From Roseiarcus sp963813195 (GTDB lineage Bacteria > Pseudomonadota > Alphaproteobacteria > Rhizobiales > Beijerinckiaceae), in contig CAWEYC010000012.1 of assembly GCA_963813195.1 (NCBI GenBank), positions 558,001-622,000 on the forward strand: 64,000 bases of DNA. The letters run 5' to 3'. The notes beneath the pieces were generated by a model. It was given only the letters and a program-made list of their open reading frames with translations, was not told the origin of the DNA and searched no databases. Positions 55,242 through 63,728 of the stretch are shown here, piece after piece. Position 1 is the stretch's first letter. Each line of letters starts with the position of its first letter. The position numbers and the translations under genes are program-made.

Positions 55242-56252
55242 TCAGACCAAGCGTCCCATCGCGCGCTCACCGCTGTAGGCCAACCATTCGATTTGGCGGC
55301 CGGTTTGCCGCAGAAACTCGGCGCAAGCGCGGTATTCGTGCTCGCGAAAGCCGGGGTAGTTGAAATACTCGTCAAAAGCCAGAATGACTCCCGGTTGGAG
55401 GCGAGGCGCCAAGGCCTCGAATATCACGCGGGTCGATTCGTAGAGATCGCAATCGATATGCAACATGGCGATGCGCGGTGTGCTGGCGGCGAAGGCCGGC
55501 AGAGTCTGCTGGAAGTCGCCGATCGCCAGTTCGACGTTGTTTGGCAATTCGGGGGGGGCGCCGGCCCGGTCGAAGTCGAAAGTTTTGTAGCCGTTCCATT
55601 CGTCCGGCAGCCCGCGAAAGCTGTCGAAACCGAAGAAGCGTCGCGAGGGATGTGCTTCGGCCATCCAGCGCAGAGTCGTCCCCGAGAATACCCCGAATTC
55701 GAGGATGTCGCCCTCGACGGGCGCTCGTGCGACCGCGCCAAGGAGGAAAGCGCGATGGTCCAGCTCGCAAACGGCCGAGGGCATTTCGCTGCCGATCAGT
55801 TGCAGCGTCTCAGCTTGCGCCTCCAGACAACGGGCACGAAATAAGCTCTTGGGGAGCCGCGGATCGTCCCAGCCGAGCTCACCCCAAGCGGGAAAAAGGT
55901 GATGCGCGAGCGCGTTGATTAATTCGGCCGGTTTGCGGGCTTCTTCCGATTGTTGCGCCTGGCCCACTCGGGTCGCCTCGAGCAGTTCCTGCAACACTCC
56001 GCTTTGTCGATCATGGCCGGCCCGCGTGGCGTCGAGGAGCGCTCGCAATAAAGCGGTTTGGCGTTCCCTCTCTTCGCGCGTCTGCGCCAATGCCGTATCG
56101 AGACGTTCGCGCAACGCGTCGACATCCTGTCGGTGCGCTTCCACGGCGCGCGCCTGCGCCTCGACAATCGATTGCAATGCAGCCTCGATGCGCGGCCGGC
56201 TCTCCGCTATGGCACGGGAGGCCGCGGATAAACGGCGAAACCATCTGCGCAT
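55242..56252 (-). CDS. TylF/MycF-type class I methyltransferase with N-terminal coiled coil
   Basis: This protein of 336 residues has a long coiled coil at about 15-110 (IVEAQARAVEAHRQDVDALR onward), then a SAM-dependent methyltransferase with motif I GDILEFGVFSGTTLRWMAE, FFGFDSFRGLPDEW, IAMLHIDCDLYEST and FDEYFNYPGFREHEY. Relatives methylate sugar hydroxyls in antibiotics and surface glycans. The Asp residues of HIDCDLY are likely metal ligands. Neighbours are glycosyltransferases, so a glycan sugar is the probable target. The coiled coil may tether it to partner enzymes. Confidence 0.88.
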   Translation of the reverse strand: MRRWFRRLSAASRAIAESRPRIEAALQSIVEAQARAVEAHRQDVDALRERLDTALAQTREERERQTALLRALLDATRAGHDRQSGVLQELLEATRVGQAQQSEEARKPAELINALAHHLFPAWGELGWDDPRLPKSLFRARCLEAQAETLQLIGSEMPSAVCELDHRAFLLGAVARAPVEGDILEFGVFSGTTLRWMAEAHPSRRFFGFDSFRGLPDEWNGYKTFDFDRAGAPPELPNNVELAIGDFQQTLPAFAASTPRIAMLHIDCDLYESTRVIFEALAPRLQPGVILAFDEYFNYPGFREHEYRACAEFLRQTGRQIEWLAYSGERAMGRLV

Positions 56253-56276
56253 CGATGACCCTCCAGAGCCACAATC

Positions 56277-57263
56277 TCATTTAGCGCGGAACAATATCTG
56301 GGGGAGCCAACGCCTAGCTTTACGCAAAAAATCGCGCATCGGTCGCCGGTTTAGCCTCCGGTCGAGCCTTCGTTCCCAGCGTCGGCGCAGTTGCCCGTAC
56401 TCTTCATGATACTCGATTATATTCGATAATATAAACAACTCGCCGAATCCAACGGTTCCATTTAGCAATCCGTCCCTAATCCATTTGTTAGACAAACGTA
56501 TTCGGTATTTACGGTGGTCGTCACGTCCTAGGTGAACGGTGTTTCCATAATTGTTTTGAGCGCCTCTGCGTTGATGATAGAACGCCAATTTTTCTCGAAC
56601 TACGGAAATTTCAAACTTTGCTAAAAAACGAATGTTGAAATCCCAATCACCACACACCGGAAGAGCTTCATTAAACATTCCCACTGTATCGAACGCGGAA
56701 CGCTCGAACATGAAGGATACTGGGGTGAAACGGTTCCAGGCCACCAACCTTATAAGGTCCGCGTAATCTACCCACGAATTGAAGTCGGCGCGGCCCTCCT
56801 CAATTACCATATTGCCGTCGATCCGCTCGTAGACAATTTCAGTGTGGCAGATAACCCCCTTCACGTCTGGAAACTCGGGCTGCTCCAGAGCGGCAACCAT
56901 CTTCGACAGGTACGTCGGATGCCACGCATCGTCGTCATCCAATACAACAACAAATCTAGACGACGTCGATCTTACGCCGATATTGGCCGCAGCCTCCATA
57001 CCAACAGACGCGTCGTTATGTAATATCAATAGACGACCATCATATTTCTTATCATATCGATGCGTTAGTGCGTCAAGCGTGTTCTTGTCGCCTCCGTCAT
57101 TTACTATAACATGAACCCAATCCGAGTATTCTTGTCCCAATACCGTATCTATGCACCTGGATAAAAGAATGGATCGATCTTTTGTTCGCGTAATTATGGC
57201 GACGCTCGCCTCACGCTGTTTGTGTTGCTCCCGCTTGGACAAGTGTGCACTCCCCAACTTCAT
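56277..57263 (-). CDS. Family 2 glycosyltransferase
   Basis: This protein of 328 residues has a GT-A fold start ASVAIITRTKDRSILLSRCI, the nucleotide region VIVNDGGDKN, and the metal-binding cluster FVVVLDDDDAWHPTYLSKM. The conserved late part is LPVCGDWDFNIRFLAKFE, where the WD pair is the usual GT2 ED-like base region. No membrane helix is present, so it acts at the inner face of the membrane. The base composition is lower in GC than its left neighbour. It likely adds one sugar in assembly of the surface glycan. Confidence 0.9.
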   Translation of the reverse strand: MKLGSAHLSKREQHKQREASVAIITRTKDRSILLSRCIDTVLGQEYSDWVHVIVNDGGDKNTLDALTHRYDKKYDGRLLILHNDASVGMEAAANIGVRSTSSRFVVVLDDDDAWHPTYLSKMVAALEQPEFPDVKGVICHTEIVYERIDGNMVIEEGRADFNSWVDYADLIRLVAWNRFTPVSFMFERSAFDTVGMFNEALPVCGDWDFNIRFLAKFEISVVREKLAFYHQRRGAQNNYGNTVHLGRDDHRKYRIRLSNKWIRDGLLNGTVGFGELFILSNIIEYHEEYGQLRRRWERRLDRRLNRRPMRDFLRKARRWLPQILFRAK

Positions 57264-57447
57264 GTGGCCCGATTACGACCTCTGCCGCTGTCCGCGACAA
57301 TCCTGAAGACGCTGCCCCTCATTTCTCCGGCACACCCGCGGCGACGCGCACGCGATTGCGTCCGGGGAGCGACATCGATCGGCCTTAGCCGCGCCTGCCA
57401 CACACAGCGCACGCCCCGCCAGACAGTCGCGCGCCCCAGGCACCCAA

Positions 57448-59298
57448 CTAACCGCATCGCTTGATATGCTTTCCACGGAGCACATCCCTCCACAGCCGCG
57501 CTTTGCGCTGCGAATGTCGGCCGGCGTCAACCACTGTCCGTTCGATCTTATCCGGAAGACTTTCAGGCCAAGGAGTGCTTGCGCGCCACTTCCAGTAATG
57601 TTGCTTCATCGGGTGGCGACATCCTCGATGCCAAGGCTTGCTCAAGTCGTTGAAATGGACTATGGCCGGGCGATGTGAGGCCCCCGTCGCCTCAGAGATA
57701 GAGTATTTGCGCTCCGCATCATTCCAGTTATAAAGTTTTGCATTTGCGTTCCAACGCAAAGGCAGTATTTTTACGTTGTCTGCGAACGCGATATTCATAA
57801 TATCGTGAACATACAATGAAATATCTTCTTGTTGTCTTAAATATGACTCTAAGTATACGGTATCAATATCGACTTCACGTAGTTTCGCCAAGTTTAACAC
57901 ACAGACGCCAGCATTGAAATAGTTGTGCGAAAAGGGAAACCGCAAGCGCCTGGAGTGAGTGATCCCACCGCCATCAAGACACGCCGCTATCGGGTGGTCC
58001 CCGAGACATTCGTCCCACAATTGAGAGATATTATCTTCAACAATTACGTCAGAATTGAGATATATGATTTTGTCTACATCGCTAGGCAACGCTCGATGCA
58101 ACGCAAGTCGGCAATATTTTACTATCGACGCTTGCTCGCCGGTGTTTGGCAAAAACGCAACTGCGTTTCTATCAAGTCTGATGAAATTGACAACATGAGT
58201 CTGCTGTGTTGCTATCGATGATAGTCGCCGGATATTATTGTCGTCGAGGGACGCGTCATGCACAATATATACCGAAATCGACTGTAGAGGTGAAATATTA
58301 GAGAGAATAGATGCAAGTGCAGCTCCACAATGTGGAGCATAATTGTCGTCAGTCGATAGCGCCACGCAGATTGTGGCGGGCGATGCAATCTCGACGGCCG
58401 TTTTTCTCTGCATCCGTATATTATGATTTACCTGCGAGCTCGATTGTGTCGGTTCGTCGAAGACGCCTTGGATAAGTTCGAGGCTACCGACGCGAGCGCC
58501 TCTTGTCGACGCAAGAAAGTCGGCATACCCGCCGCATAGCCGCTCAGCGATAAATCCCCAAATCCGCCGCTGATAGGCGTCATACGCTGAAATGTCGGTA
58601 GTCCGTTCGCATTCCGTGAGTACAGTGAACAGCCAGTCTGCGTAGCTATCGAATAGGTCTGACCGCATTATCGCGATATTAGCAAATGAGCATTGATAAC
58701 CGAACATATAACGCATTATGTAAGGGTACACGTCCGGAGATAGGTGCTTGATAACAGTCAGAGCGTTGTCAATATCCTTCTGATAATGGTCGCGTGTATA
58801 GAATTCATAGTTCGTCATCGTTTTGTGGCCGACGCCGACAGGATGGACGCGCCATCTAGGCGCAGTTATGACATCAAAAGTCCGGCACGCGGACGCAACG
58901 CTTTTTTCATCCCAGCCGAAGCGAGCTTGATTTTCGTCGGAAAAGTCGTGGAACCATTGTTTGTGCGAGTCACGAAACTTCAGCATTCTACGATAGTGAA
59001 ACAACCCGTAGTAATCCGCGTTAACGTTTTTCCACATCCAATAAAGCGCGGTCAATTCGCACCAGCTTTGGTTCCGATCCGAAATATTATCGCCCGTATC
59101 GTCGCCAATCGTCCCTTGCAAGGCCGTCTTATTGAGAGCACGACCTACGTGAATTGAGGTAAAAATATCGTTATTGATGCGTGGCGCATCTTTGTGATAG
59201 CAAACGAACATCTTGTATTTCGAGCTACTGGGCATCATGACGATTTCGCTGGTTCGTGCTAGCGTTTTCATGTCGCTATCGAAATGGACGAAAGGCAC
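57448..59298 (-). CDS. Two-domain glycosyltransferase: DUF4422 plus family GT8
   Basis: This protein has 616 residues. Residues about 30-280 match DUF4422 (KMFVCYHKDAPRINNDIFTS, then SWCELTALYWMWKNV and YYGLFHYRRML), usually a stand-alone capsule transferase. Residues about 305-560 match GT8 (VALSTDDNYAPHCGAALASI, FNAGVCVLNLAKLRE, IVHFNDLSKPWH). The GT8 metal motif reads YLNSDVIV, with Asn where the first Asp of DxD is usual. Two activities in one chain suggest two consecutive sugar transfers. The GC content is low for this window. The start is uncertain: GTG 59298, ATG 59271, or a Met just before the DUF4422 domain. Confidence 0.82.
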   Translation of the reverse strand: MPFVHFDSDMKTLARTSEIVMMPSSSKYKMFVCYHKDAPRINNDIFTSIHVGRALNKTALQGTIGDDTGDNISDRNQSWCELTALYWMWKNVNADYYGLFHYRRMLKFRDSHKQWFHDFSDENQARFGWDEKSVASACRTFDVITAPRWRVHPVGVGHKTMTNYEFYTRDHYQKDIDNALTVIKHLSPDVYPYIMRYMFGYQCSFANIAIMRSDLFDSYADWLFTVLTECERTTDISAYDAYQRRIWGFIAERLCGGYADFLASTRGARVGSLELIQGVFDEPTQSSSQVNHNIRMQRKTAVEIASPATICVALSTDDNYAPHCGAALASILSNISPLQSISVYIVHDASLDDNNIRRLSSIATQQTHVVNFIRLDRNAVAFLPNTGEQASIVKYCRLALHRALPSDVDKIIYLNSDVIVEDNISQLWDECLGDHPIAACLDGGGITHSRRLRFPFSHNYFNAGVCVLNLAKLREVDIDTVYLESYLRQQEDISLYVHDIMNIAFADNVKILPLRWNANAKLYNWNDAERKYSISEATGASHRPAIVHFNDLSKPWHRGCRHPMKQHYWKWRASTPWPESLPDKIERTVVDAGRHSQRKARLWRDVLRGKHIKRCG

Positions 59299-59343
59299 TG
59301 CGAGACGCCGCTAACGTCATCTTTCATATGCGTCATTGACATT

Positions 59344-60576
59344 CTAACTGTGGTATTCAGATCCCGCCGGGTCAGCCGGACGCAGACTTAGATTAGCGTC
59401 AGGTCGTTCAAACCCCGGCCCCAACTCCCTCTCGAACGCCTTCAGCGCCGCCCCAATCGCCTGATGCATGTCCCAATACCGATACGAGCCGAGGCGTCCG
59501 CCGAAATGGACGTTTGTCTCCTCGGCGGCGCGCGCCTTGTAGCGCAGGTAGGTCGCCTTATCCGCCGCGGTGTCGATGGGGTAATAGGGTTCGTCGCCGC
59601 GCCGCGCGGAGCGTGAATATTCGCGGGTGATGATTGTCCGGTCCTTGGGATAGTCGCGCTCGGGATTGAAATGGCGGAATTCCAGGATGCGGGTGAAGGG
59701 CGTCGCCTCGTCGGCGTAGTTCATCACCGACGCGCCCTGGAAATCGCCGGTCGGCAGCGTTTCCTGTTCGAAATCGATCGTCCGCCAGCCGAGTTCTCCC
59801 TCGGCATAGTCGAAATAGCGGTCGATCGGCCCGGTGTAGACCAGCGGCAGATCGGCGCGGAGTTGCGGTTTGAGGTCGAAGAAGTCGACGCCGAGCCGCA
59901 CGTCGATCAGCGGGTGGTCCAGCATCCGCTCGAATATCGCGGTGTAGCCGTCGACCGGCAGGCCCTCGAAGGCGTCGGAGAAATATCTGTTATCGAAGGT
60001 GTAGCGCACCGGCAGACGCGTGATGATGTGATCGGGCAGGTCGCGCGGGTCGGTCTGCCATTGCTTGGCGGTGTAGCCGCGAATGAAGGCCTCGTAGAGC
60101 GGCCGGCCGATCAGCGAGATCGCCTTCTCCTCGAGATTGCGCGGCGCCCGTCCACCGAGTTCCGCCGCCTGGCCGGCGATGAGGGCGCGCGCGTCGTCGG
60201 GCGACAGGCGGCGGCCGAAGAACTGGCAGATCGTGCCGAGATTGATCGGCATGGCGTAGACCTGGTCGCGGTGGGTCGTGAACACCCGATGCCGGTAGTC
60301 GGTGAAGGCCGTGAAGCGTCTGAGATAAGTCCACACCGCCTCGTTCGGCGTATGGAACAGATGCGCGCCGTATTTGTGGATCTCGATCCCGGTCTCGGGG
60401 TCCCGCTCGCTATAGGCGTTGCCGCCGACGTGGGCGCGGCGGTCGATCACCACCACCCGCTTACCCCGCCCGTTCGCCAGCCGCTCGGCGAGCGTGGCGC
60501 CGTAAAACCCCGCGCCGACGATGAGGACATCGCAGCGGGAGAGGACTTCGTCAAGATTTTCAGTCACCTTCGCCAT
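59344..60576 (-). CDS. glf: UDP-galactopyranose mutase
   Basis: This FAD enzyme of 410 residues converts UDP-galactopyranose to UDP-galactofuranose. The FAD motif LIVGAGFYGATLAERLA is followed by VVVIDRRAHVGGNAYSERD, HKYGAHLFHT, YTAKQWQTDP and the C-terminal RLGSYRYWDMHQAIGAAL, where the Arg and Tyr contact the nucleotide. It predicts that galactofuranose is part of the local surface glycan. It is about 30-40 residues longer than E. coli Glf, mostly at the ends. The ATG at 60576 is chosen, 8 bp after the DUF707 stop; the same operon is likely. Confidence 0.95.
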   Translation of the reverse strand: MAKVTENLDEVLSRCDVLIVGAGFYGATLAERLANGRGKRVVVIDRRAHVGGNAYSERDPETGIEIHKYGAHLFHTPNEAVWTYLRRFTAFTDYRHRVFTTHRDQVYAMPINLGTICQFFGRRLSPDDARALIAGQAAELGGRAPRNLEEKAISLIGRPLYEAFIRGYTAKQWQTDPRDLPDHIITRLPVRYTFDNRYFSDAFEGLPVDGYTAIFERMLDHPLIDVRLGVDFFDLKPQLRADLPLVYTGPIDRYFDYAEGELGWRTIDFEQETLPTGDFQGASVMNYADEATPFTRILEFRHFNPERDYPKDRTIITREYSRSARRGDEPYYPIDTAADKATYLRYKARAAEETNVHFGGRLGSYRYWDMHQAIGAALKAFERELGPGFERPDANLSLRPADPAGSEYHS

Positions 60577-60583
60577 ATTCCGG

Positions 60584-61531
60584 TCAGGACCCTTCCAACG
60601 CACAACAACCCTCGTTCATCGCGAGCTTTGTAAGGTCCGGCGAATAGTATAATTGCCTGCGCAGCAACCGAGAGACATTGTTCTTGCCAGAGTTATAGTG
60701 TGCGATCTTTGATTTCTGCATGAGATAGTCGACGGCCATGCGCAGGCCGATGGCGCGCGTGCTGGTCCAGGCGCGGCCGCGCGCATCGACGGCCGCGTAA
60801 ATCAGCGGATAAAGGCGCGCCTTGCCGAAGCGGCGACGCATTTCGGCGAGATCGCTCCAGGCGCTGCGTCCTTCCCTGGCGATCGCGGCGTTGAGGACCT
60901 TGCCGACGGGGCGGGTGTGCCTCACCGGCCATTGGTCGAGAATGGCGCTCTTGCGGCGATTGTCGTCGTTGAGCCGCGTCCAGACGACGTCGAGCCCCCA
61001 ACCGCTCGGCGAATCCGCGACGAGCGGCAGCGCTCGCCGCAGCAGATCGGCGCGCAGACACGGCGCCATGATCTCGATGGAATTGGAATAGCGCAGCGAG
61101 AAGGCGCGGCTGCTGAGGTAGGCGATATAGGTGTAATGGCTGTCGATCGTCAGGCTCGGCTGCGCCAGCGCGAGATCGCCGCGGCTCATCGATTCGAAGA
61201 TGCCGTTGATCGTCCGCGTATCGGCCGCGATGTCGTCGTCCGGCAGCCAGAAGAGGTCGTATTGGTCGAGCAGTTCGGGGCGGGCGGCGAAAAGCGCGGC
61301 GATGCCGTTCCATTTTCCCCCCTTCTGGTCGATCCGGTTCTCTCGGGGCGAGCGGAAACGCTTGGCATCGTCGCCAAAGTAGCTGACGATGAGATCGAAT
61401 GCCGGCTCTTCCGGCCCGGCCAGCCACATCGGGTGGAGAGACGCGTCGCCGGCGCGCACGACGACCAGATTGCGCGGCCGATCGCCCCGCGCCCTTGAGT
61501 CCGCTCCCGCCTCGGCCTCGCGCGTCGTCAC
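60584..61531 (-). CDS. DUF707 family protein (putative glycosyltransferase-like)
   Basis: This protein of 315 residues has the DUF707 pattern: RNLVVVRAGDASLHPMWL, FDLIVSYFGDD, YDLFWLPDDDIAADTRTING (with acidic residues in the position of a DxD) and SGWGLDVVWTRL, then VRHTRPVGK. Members occur in plants and in bacterial polysaccharide clusters, with a transferase role assumed but not shown to my knowledge. It is the promoter-proximal gene of the row DUF707-glf-GT8-GT2-methyltransferase-sulfotransferase. A palindrome lies about 100 bp upstream. Confidence 0.85.
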   Translation of the reverse strand: MTTREAEAGADSRARGDRPRNLVVVRAGDASLHPMWLAGPEEPAFDLIVSYFGDDAKRFRSPRENRIDQKGGKWNGIAALFAARPELLDQYDLFWLPDDDIAADTRTINGIFESMSRGDLALAQPSLTIDSHYTYIAYLSSRAFSLRYSNSIEIMAPCLRADLLRRALPLVADSPSGWGLDVVWTRLNDDNRRKSAILDQWPVRHTRPVGKVLNAAIAREGRSAWSDLAEMRRRFGKARLYPLIYAAVDARGRAWTSTRAIGLRMAVDYLMQKSKIAHYNSGKNNVSRLLRRQLYYSPDLTKLAMNEGCCALEGS

Positions 61532-61632
61532 ACTACCACCCGCCCAAAATGAACACCCGACGCCACCCTCCCAAGGCAGCTTCGACTGCGCGGGCGCGTT
61601 CCGAACCGTTAGCTTGCCGAGACGATCGATCC

Positions 61633-61650
61633 ATTACCCAAATGGGTAAT
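61633..61650. promoter_or_regulatory. 18-bp palindrome ATTACCC-N4-GGGTAAT, copy 2
   Basis: ATTACCCAAATGGGTAAT, with the same 7-bp arms as the copy at 52004-52021 and a different 4-bp centre. It lies 102 bp upstream of the DUF707 gene start (61531, minus strand) and just after the stop of the uronate-dehydrogenase-like gene (61696). It therefore sits where an operator for the glycan operon is expected. Confidence 0.65.
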
Positions 61651-61695
61651 GCCCCCAATTTTGCTTCGGCCCGCGACCCGCCCCGCTGGGCGCCG

Positions 61696-62586
61696 TCAGC
61701 GGGCGCGCACGTATTGCCGCCAATCGTGCGCCTCCTTGAACCCCAGCACTTCGCGAGCCTTGCGATTGGACAGCGGCGCCTCGAATTTCCCCAGCGGGCG
61801 GGTTATCGGCACGTTGGGAAAATGCTGCGCGAGGAAATCGCGCGTCGGCGTGTCGAGGGTGATCGTGTCGTTGACCGCGTTGAAGACCTCGAAGCCGAGG
61901 CCGTCCTTCGCCAGACAGAGGTGCACGATTTCGCCGAGGTCGCGCGCGTCGATGTAGCTCCAGGCGTTGCGCTTGCGCACCATCGGATTGGCGAGGAAGG
62001 TCTCGAACTGGCCGTACTCGTCGGGTTCGATGACGTTGCCGATGCGCAAGGCGTAGATGTCGGCGCCGTAGCGCATCGCGAACGCGCGCGCCGTCTTCTC
62101 GTTGCAGACCTTGGACAGGCCGTAGCTGTCCATCGGATCGACGTCGTAGTCCTCCTCGAGCGGGAAGCTGCGAAAGTCCTTGTCGCCTTCGGCGAAGCAG
62201 ACGCCGTAGGTCGTCTCGCTCGACGCGATGACGACCTTGCGTACGCCAAGCTTCATCGCCGCCTCGATCACGTTGTACGTGCTGACGACATTCTTCGCGA
62301 AAGTGACGTTGTCGGGCTCGATCAGCACGCGCGGGATCGCCGCGAAATGCACGACCGCGTCGGGGGCGCGCGGCGTGCGGCCGAGTTCGAAGCCGCCGAA
62401 GCCGAAATGCGTCGTCAGCGCGTTGAACGCCTGGCCGCTGTCGGTGAGATCGGCGATCAAGGTGTCGACGCCCGGCAGGTCGAGCGGTTTCAGATCGACA
62501 TTGAGGATTTGGTGGCCCTTGACCTGCAGATGGGCCACGGCGTGCCGCCCGGCCTTGCCGGATCCGCCGGTGAAGACGATGCGCAT
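61696..62586 (-). CDS. NAD-dependent epimerase/dehydratase (uronate-dehydrogenase-like)
   Basis: This protein of 296 residues is an extended short-chain dehydrogenase: Rossmann motif VFTGGSGKAGRHAVAHL, VVHFAAIPRV, catalytic Ser region IASSETTYG and YGLSK with the Tyr-Lys pair. The length, the GGSGKAGR start and the SYIDARDLGEIVHLCL segment resemble uronate dehydrogenases and related sugar oxidoreductases. It may act on a nucleotide sugar for the glycan or on free uronic acid. It is on the same strand as the glycan operon but is separated from it by the palindrome. Confidence 0.85.
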   Translation of the reverse strand: MRIVFTGGSGKAGRHAVAHLQVKGHQILNVDLKPLDLPGVDTLIADLTDSGQAFNALTTHFGFGGFELGRTPRAPDAVVHFAAIPRVLIEPDNVTFAKNVVSTYNVIEAAMKLGVRKVVIASSETTYGVCFAEGDKDFRSFPLEEDYDVDPMDSYGLSKVCNEKTARAFAMRYGADIYALRIGNVIEPDEYGQFETFLANPMVRKRNAWSYIDARDLGEIVHLCLAKDGLGFEVFNAVNDTITLDTPTRDFLAQHFPNVPITRPLGKFEAPLSNRKAREVLGFKEAHDWRQYVRAR

Positions 62587-62678
62587 GGGCGTAACGCTCC
62601 GGTTTCGTTTGTCGTCGAGGCTCGGCGATTTCATAGCGCACTCGCGCGGTCGTGTCGCGTGCGCGCCGGCGAAGACGC

Positions 62679-63641
62679 TCAGGCGCGCGGATGGGCGGCG
62701 CGATAGGCCGCCAGCAGCCGCGCGCCGTCGACGGCGGTGTAGACCTGCGTCGTCGACAAGGAGGAATGGCCGAGCAATTCCTGGATCGTCCGGAGATCGC
62801 CGCCGCGCGCCAGCAGATGGGTGGCGAAGGAATGGCGCAATGCGTGCGGCGTCGCGCTGTCGGGCAATCCGAGCGCGCCGCGCAGGCGCTCCATCGCGAG
62901 CTGGAGGATGCGCGGGGAGAGGGGCCCGCCCTTGGCGCCGACGAACAGCGGCCCGTCCGGCTGCAGAACATAGGGGCAGAGCTCGAGATAGGTCTCGATC
63001 GCGGCGCGCACGGCGGCGATGACGGGCGCCTGCCTCGTCTTCGCCCCCTTGCCGAGAACCGTGACCGCGTCGACGTCGCCGGTCGGCGCGTCGCGGCGGC
63101 GGATCGACAGGGCTTCGCCGATGCGCAGCCCCGCGCCGTAGAGCAGCGCCAGGACCGCCGCGTCGCGCGCGATGATCCAGGGCTCGCGCGCCTCGCCGTC
63201 GCGGACGGCGGTGGTGGCGACCGCCTTGGCGTCGGCGACGCGCAGGGCCTTGGGCAGGCCGCGGGCGGCGCGCGGCGCGCTGAGCGCCGCGAAGGCGGAA
63301 GCCGTGCCGCCGCCGCCGCGCTCGATATGGCGCGCCAGCGAGCGCAGCGCCGAGAGCGCGCGCTGCAGCGAGCGCGGGTCGATCGCCTCGGCGCGGCGGC
63401 GCGCCAGGAACGCGCGCAGATCGCCGACGACGAGGCCGACGAAATCGGCGATCGCCGGCGGCGCCTCGAAACGCTCGGTCAGGAAGGCGAGGAACTGCCT
63501 GACGTCGCGGCCGTAGGCCTCCAGCGTGGGGGCCGCGAGCCGGCGCTCGTCGCGCAGATGCGCGAGCCAGCCGGCGACGGCGGCCGCGAGGTCGGGGGCG
63601 GCGGGCAGGGCGGCTTGCGCGAGGCGGTCTTCGGTGGACAT
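62679..63641 (-). CDS. xerC: Tyrosine recombinase XerC
   Basis: This site-specific recombinase of 320 residues resolves chromosome dimers at dif with XerD. The N-terminal SAM-like core-binding domain (LAHLRDERRLAAPTLEAYGR) precedes the catalytic domain with all active residues: Arg in LLYGAGLRIGEAL, Lys in TVLGKGAKTRQ, the HxxR in PHALRHSFATHLL, His in LLGHSSLSTTQ and the Tyr nucleophile in QVYTAVDG. The close match to housekeeping XerC and the lack of other phage genes argue against an integrase of a mobile element. Confidence 0.9.
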   Translation of the reverse strand: MSTEDRLAQAALPAAPDLAAAVAGWLAHLRDERRLAAPTLEAYGRDVRQFLAFLTERFEAPPAIADFVGLVVGDLRAFLARRRAEAIDPRSLQRALSALRSLARHIERGGGGTASAFAALSAPRAARGLPKALRVADAKAVATTAVRDGEAREPWIIARDAAVLALLYGAGLRIGEALSIRRRDAPTGDVDAVTVLGKGAKTRQAPVIAAVRAAIETYLELCPYVLQPDGPLFVGAKGGPLSPRILQLAMERLRGALGLPDSATPHALRHSFATHLLARGGDLRTIQELLGHSSLSTTQVYTAVDGARLLAAYRAAHPRA

Positions 63642-63728
63642 CCGTCGGAAAACGCTCTTTCGGCGCCATGGCCGGGCTTGGCCCGGCCGTGACGGGGGTT
63701 AGTGCCGACCGATGTTCGCAGGCCGACG

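Noticed and set aside
62679..63641. Phage or island integrase
   Set aside because: The sequence is a typical housekeeping XerC, and no phage or transfer gene is near. The only tRNA gene is 26 kb away.
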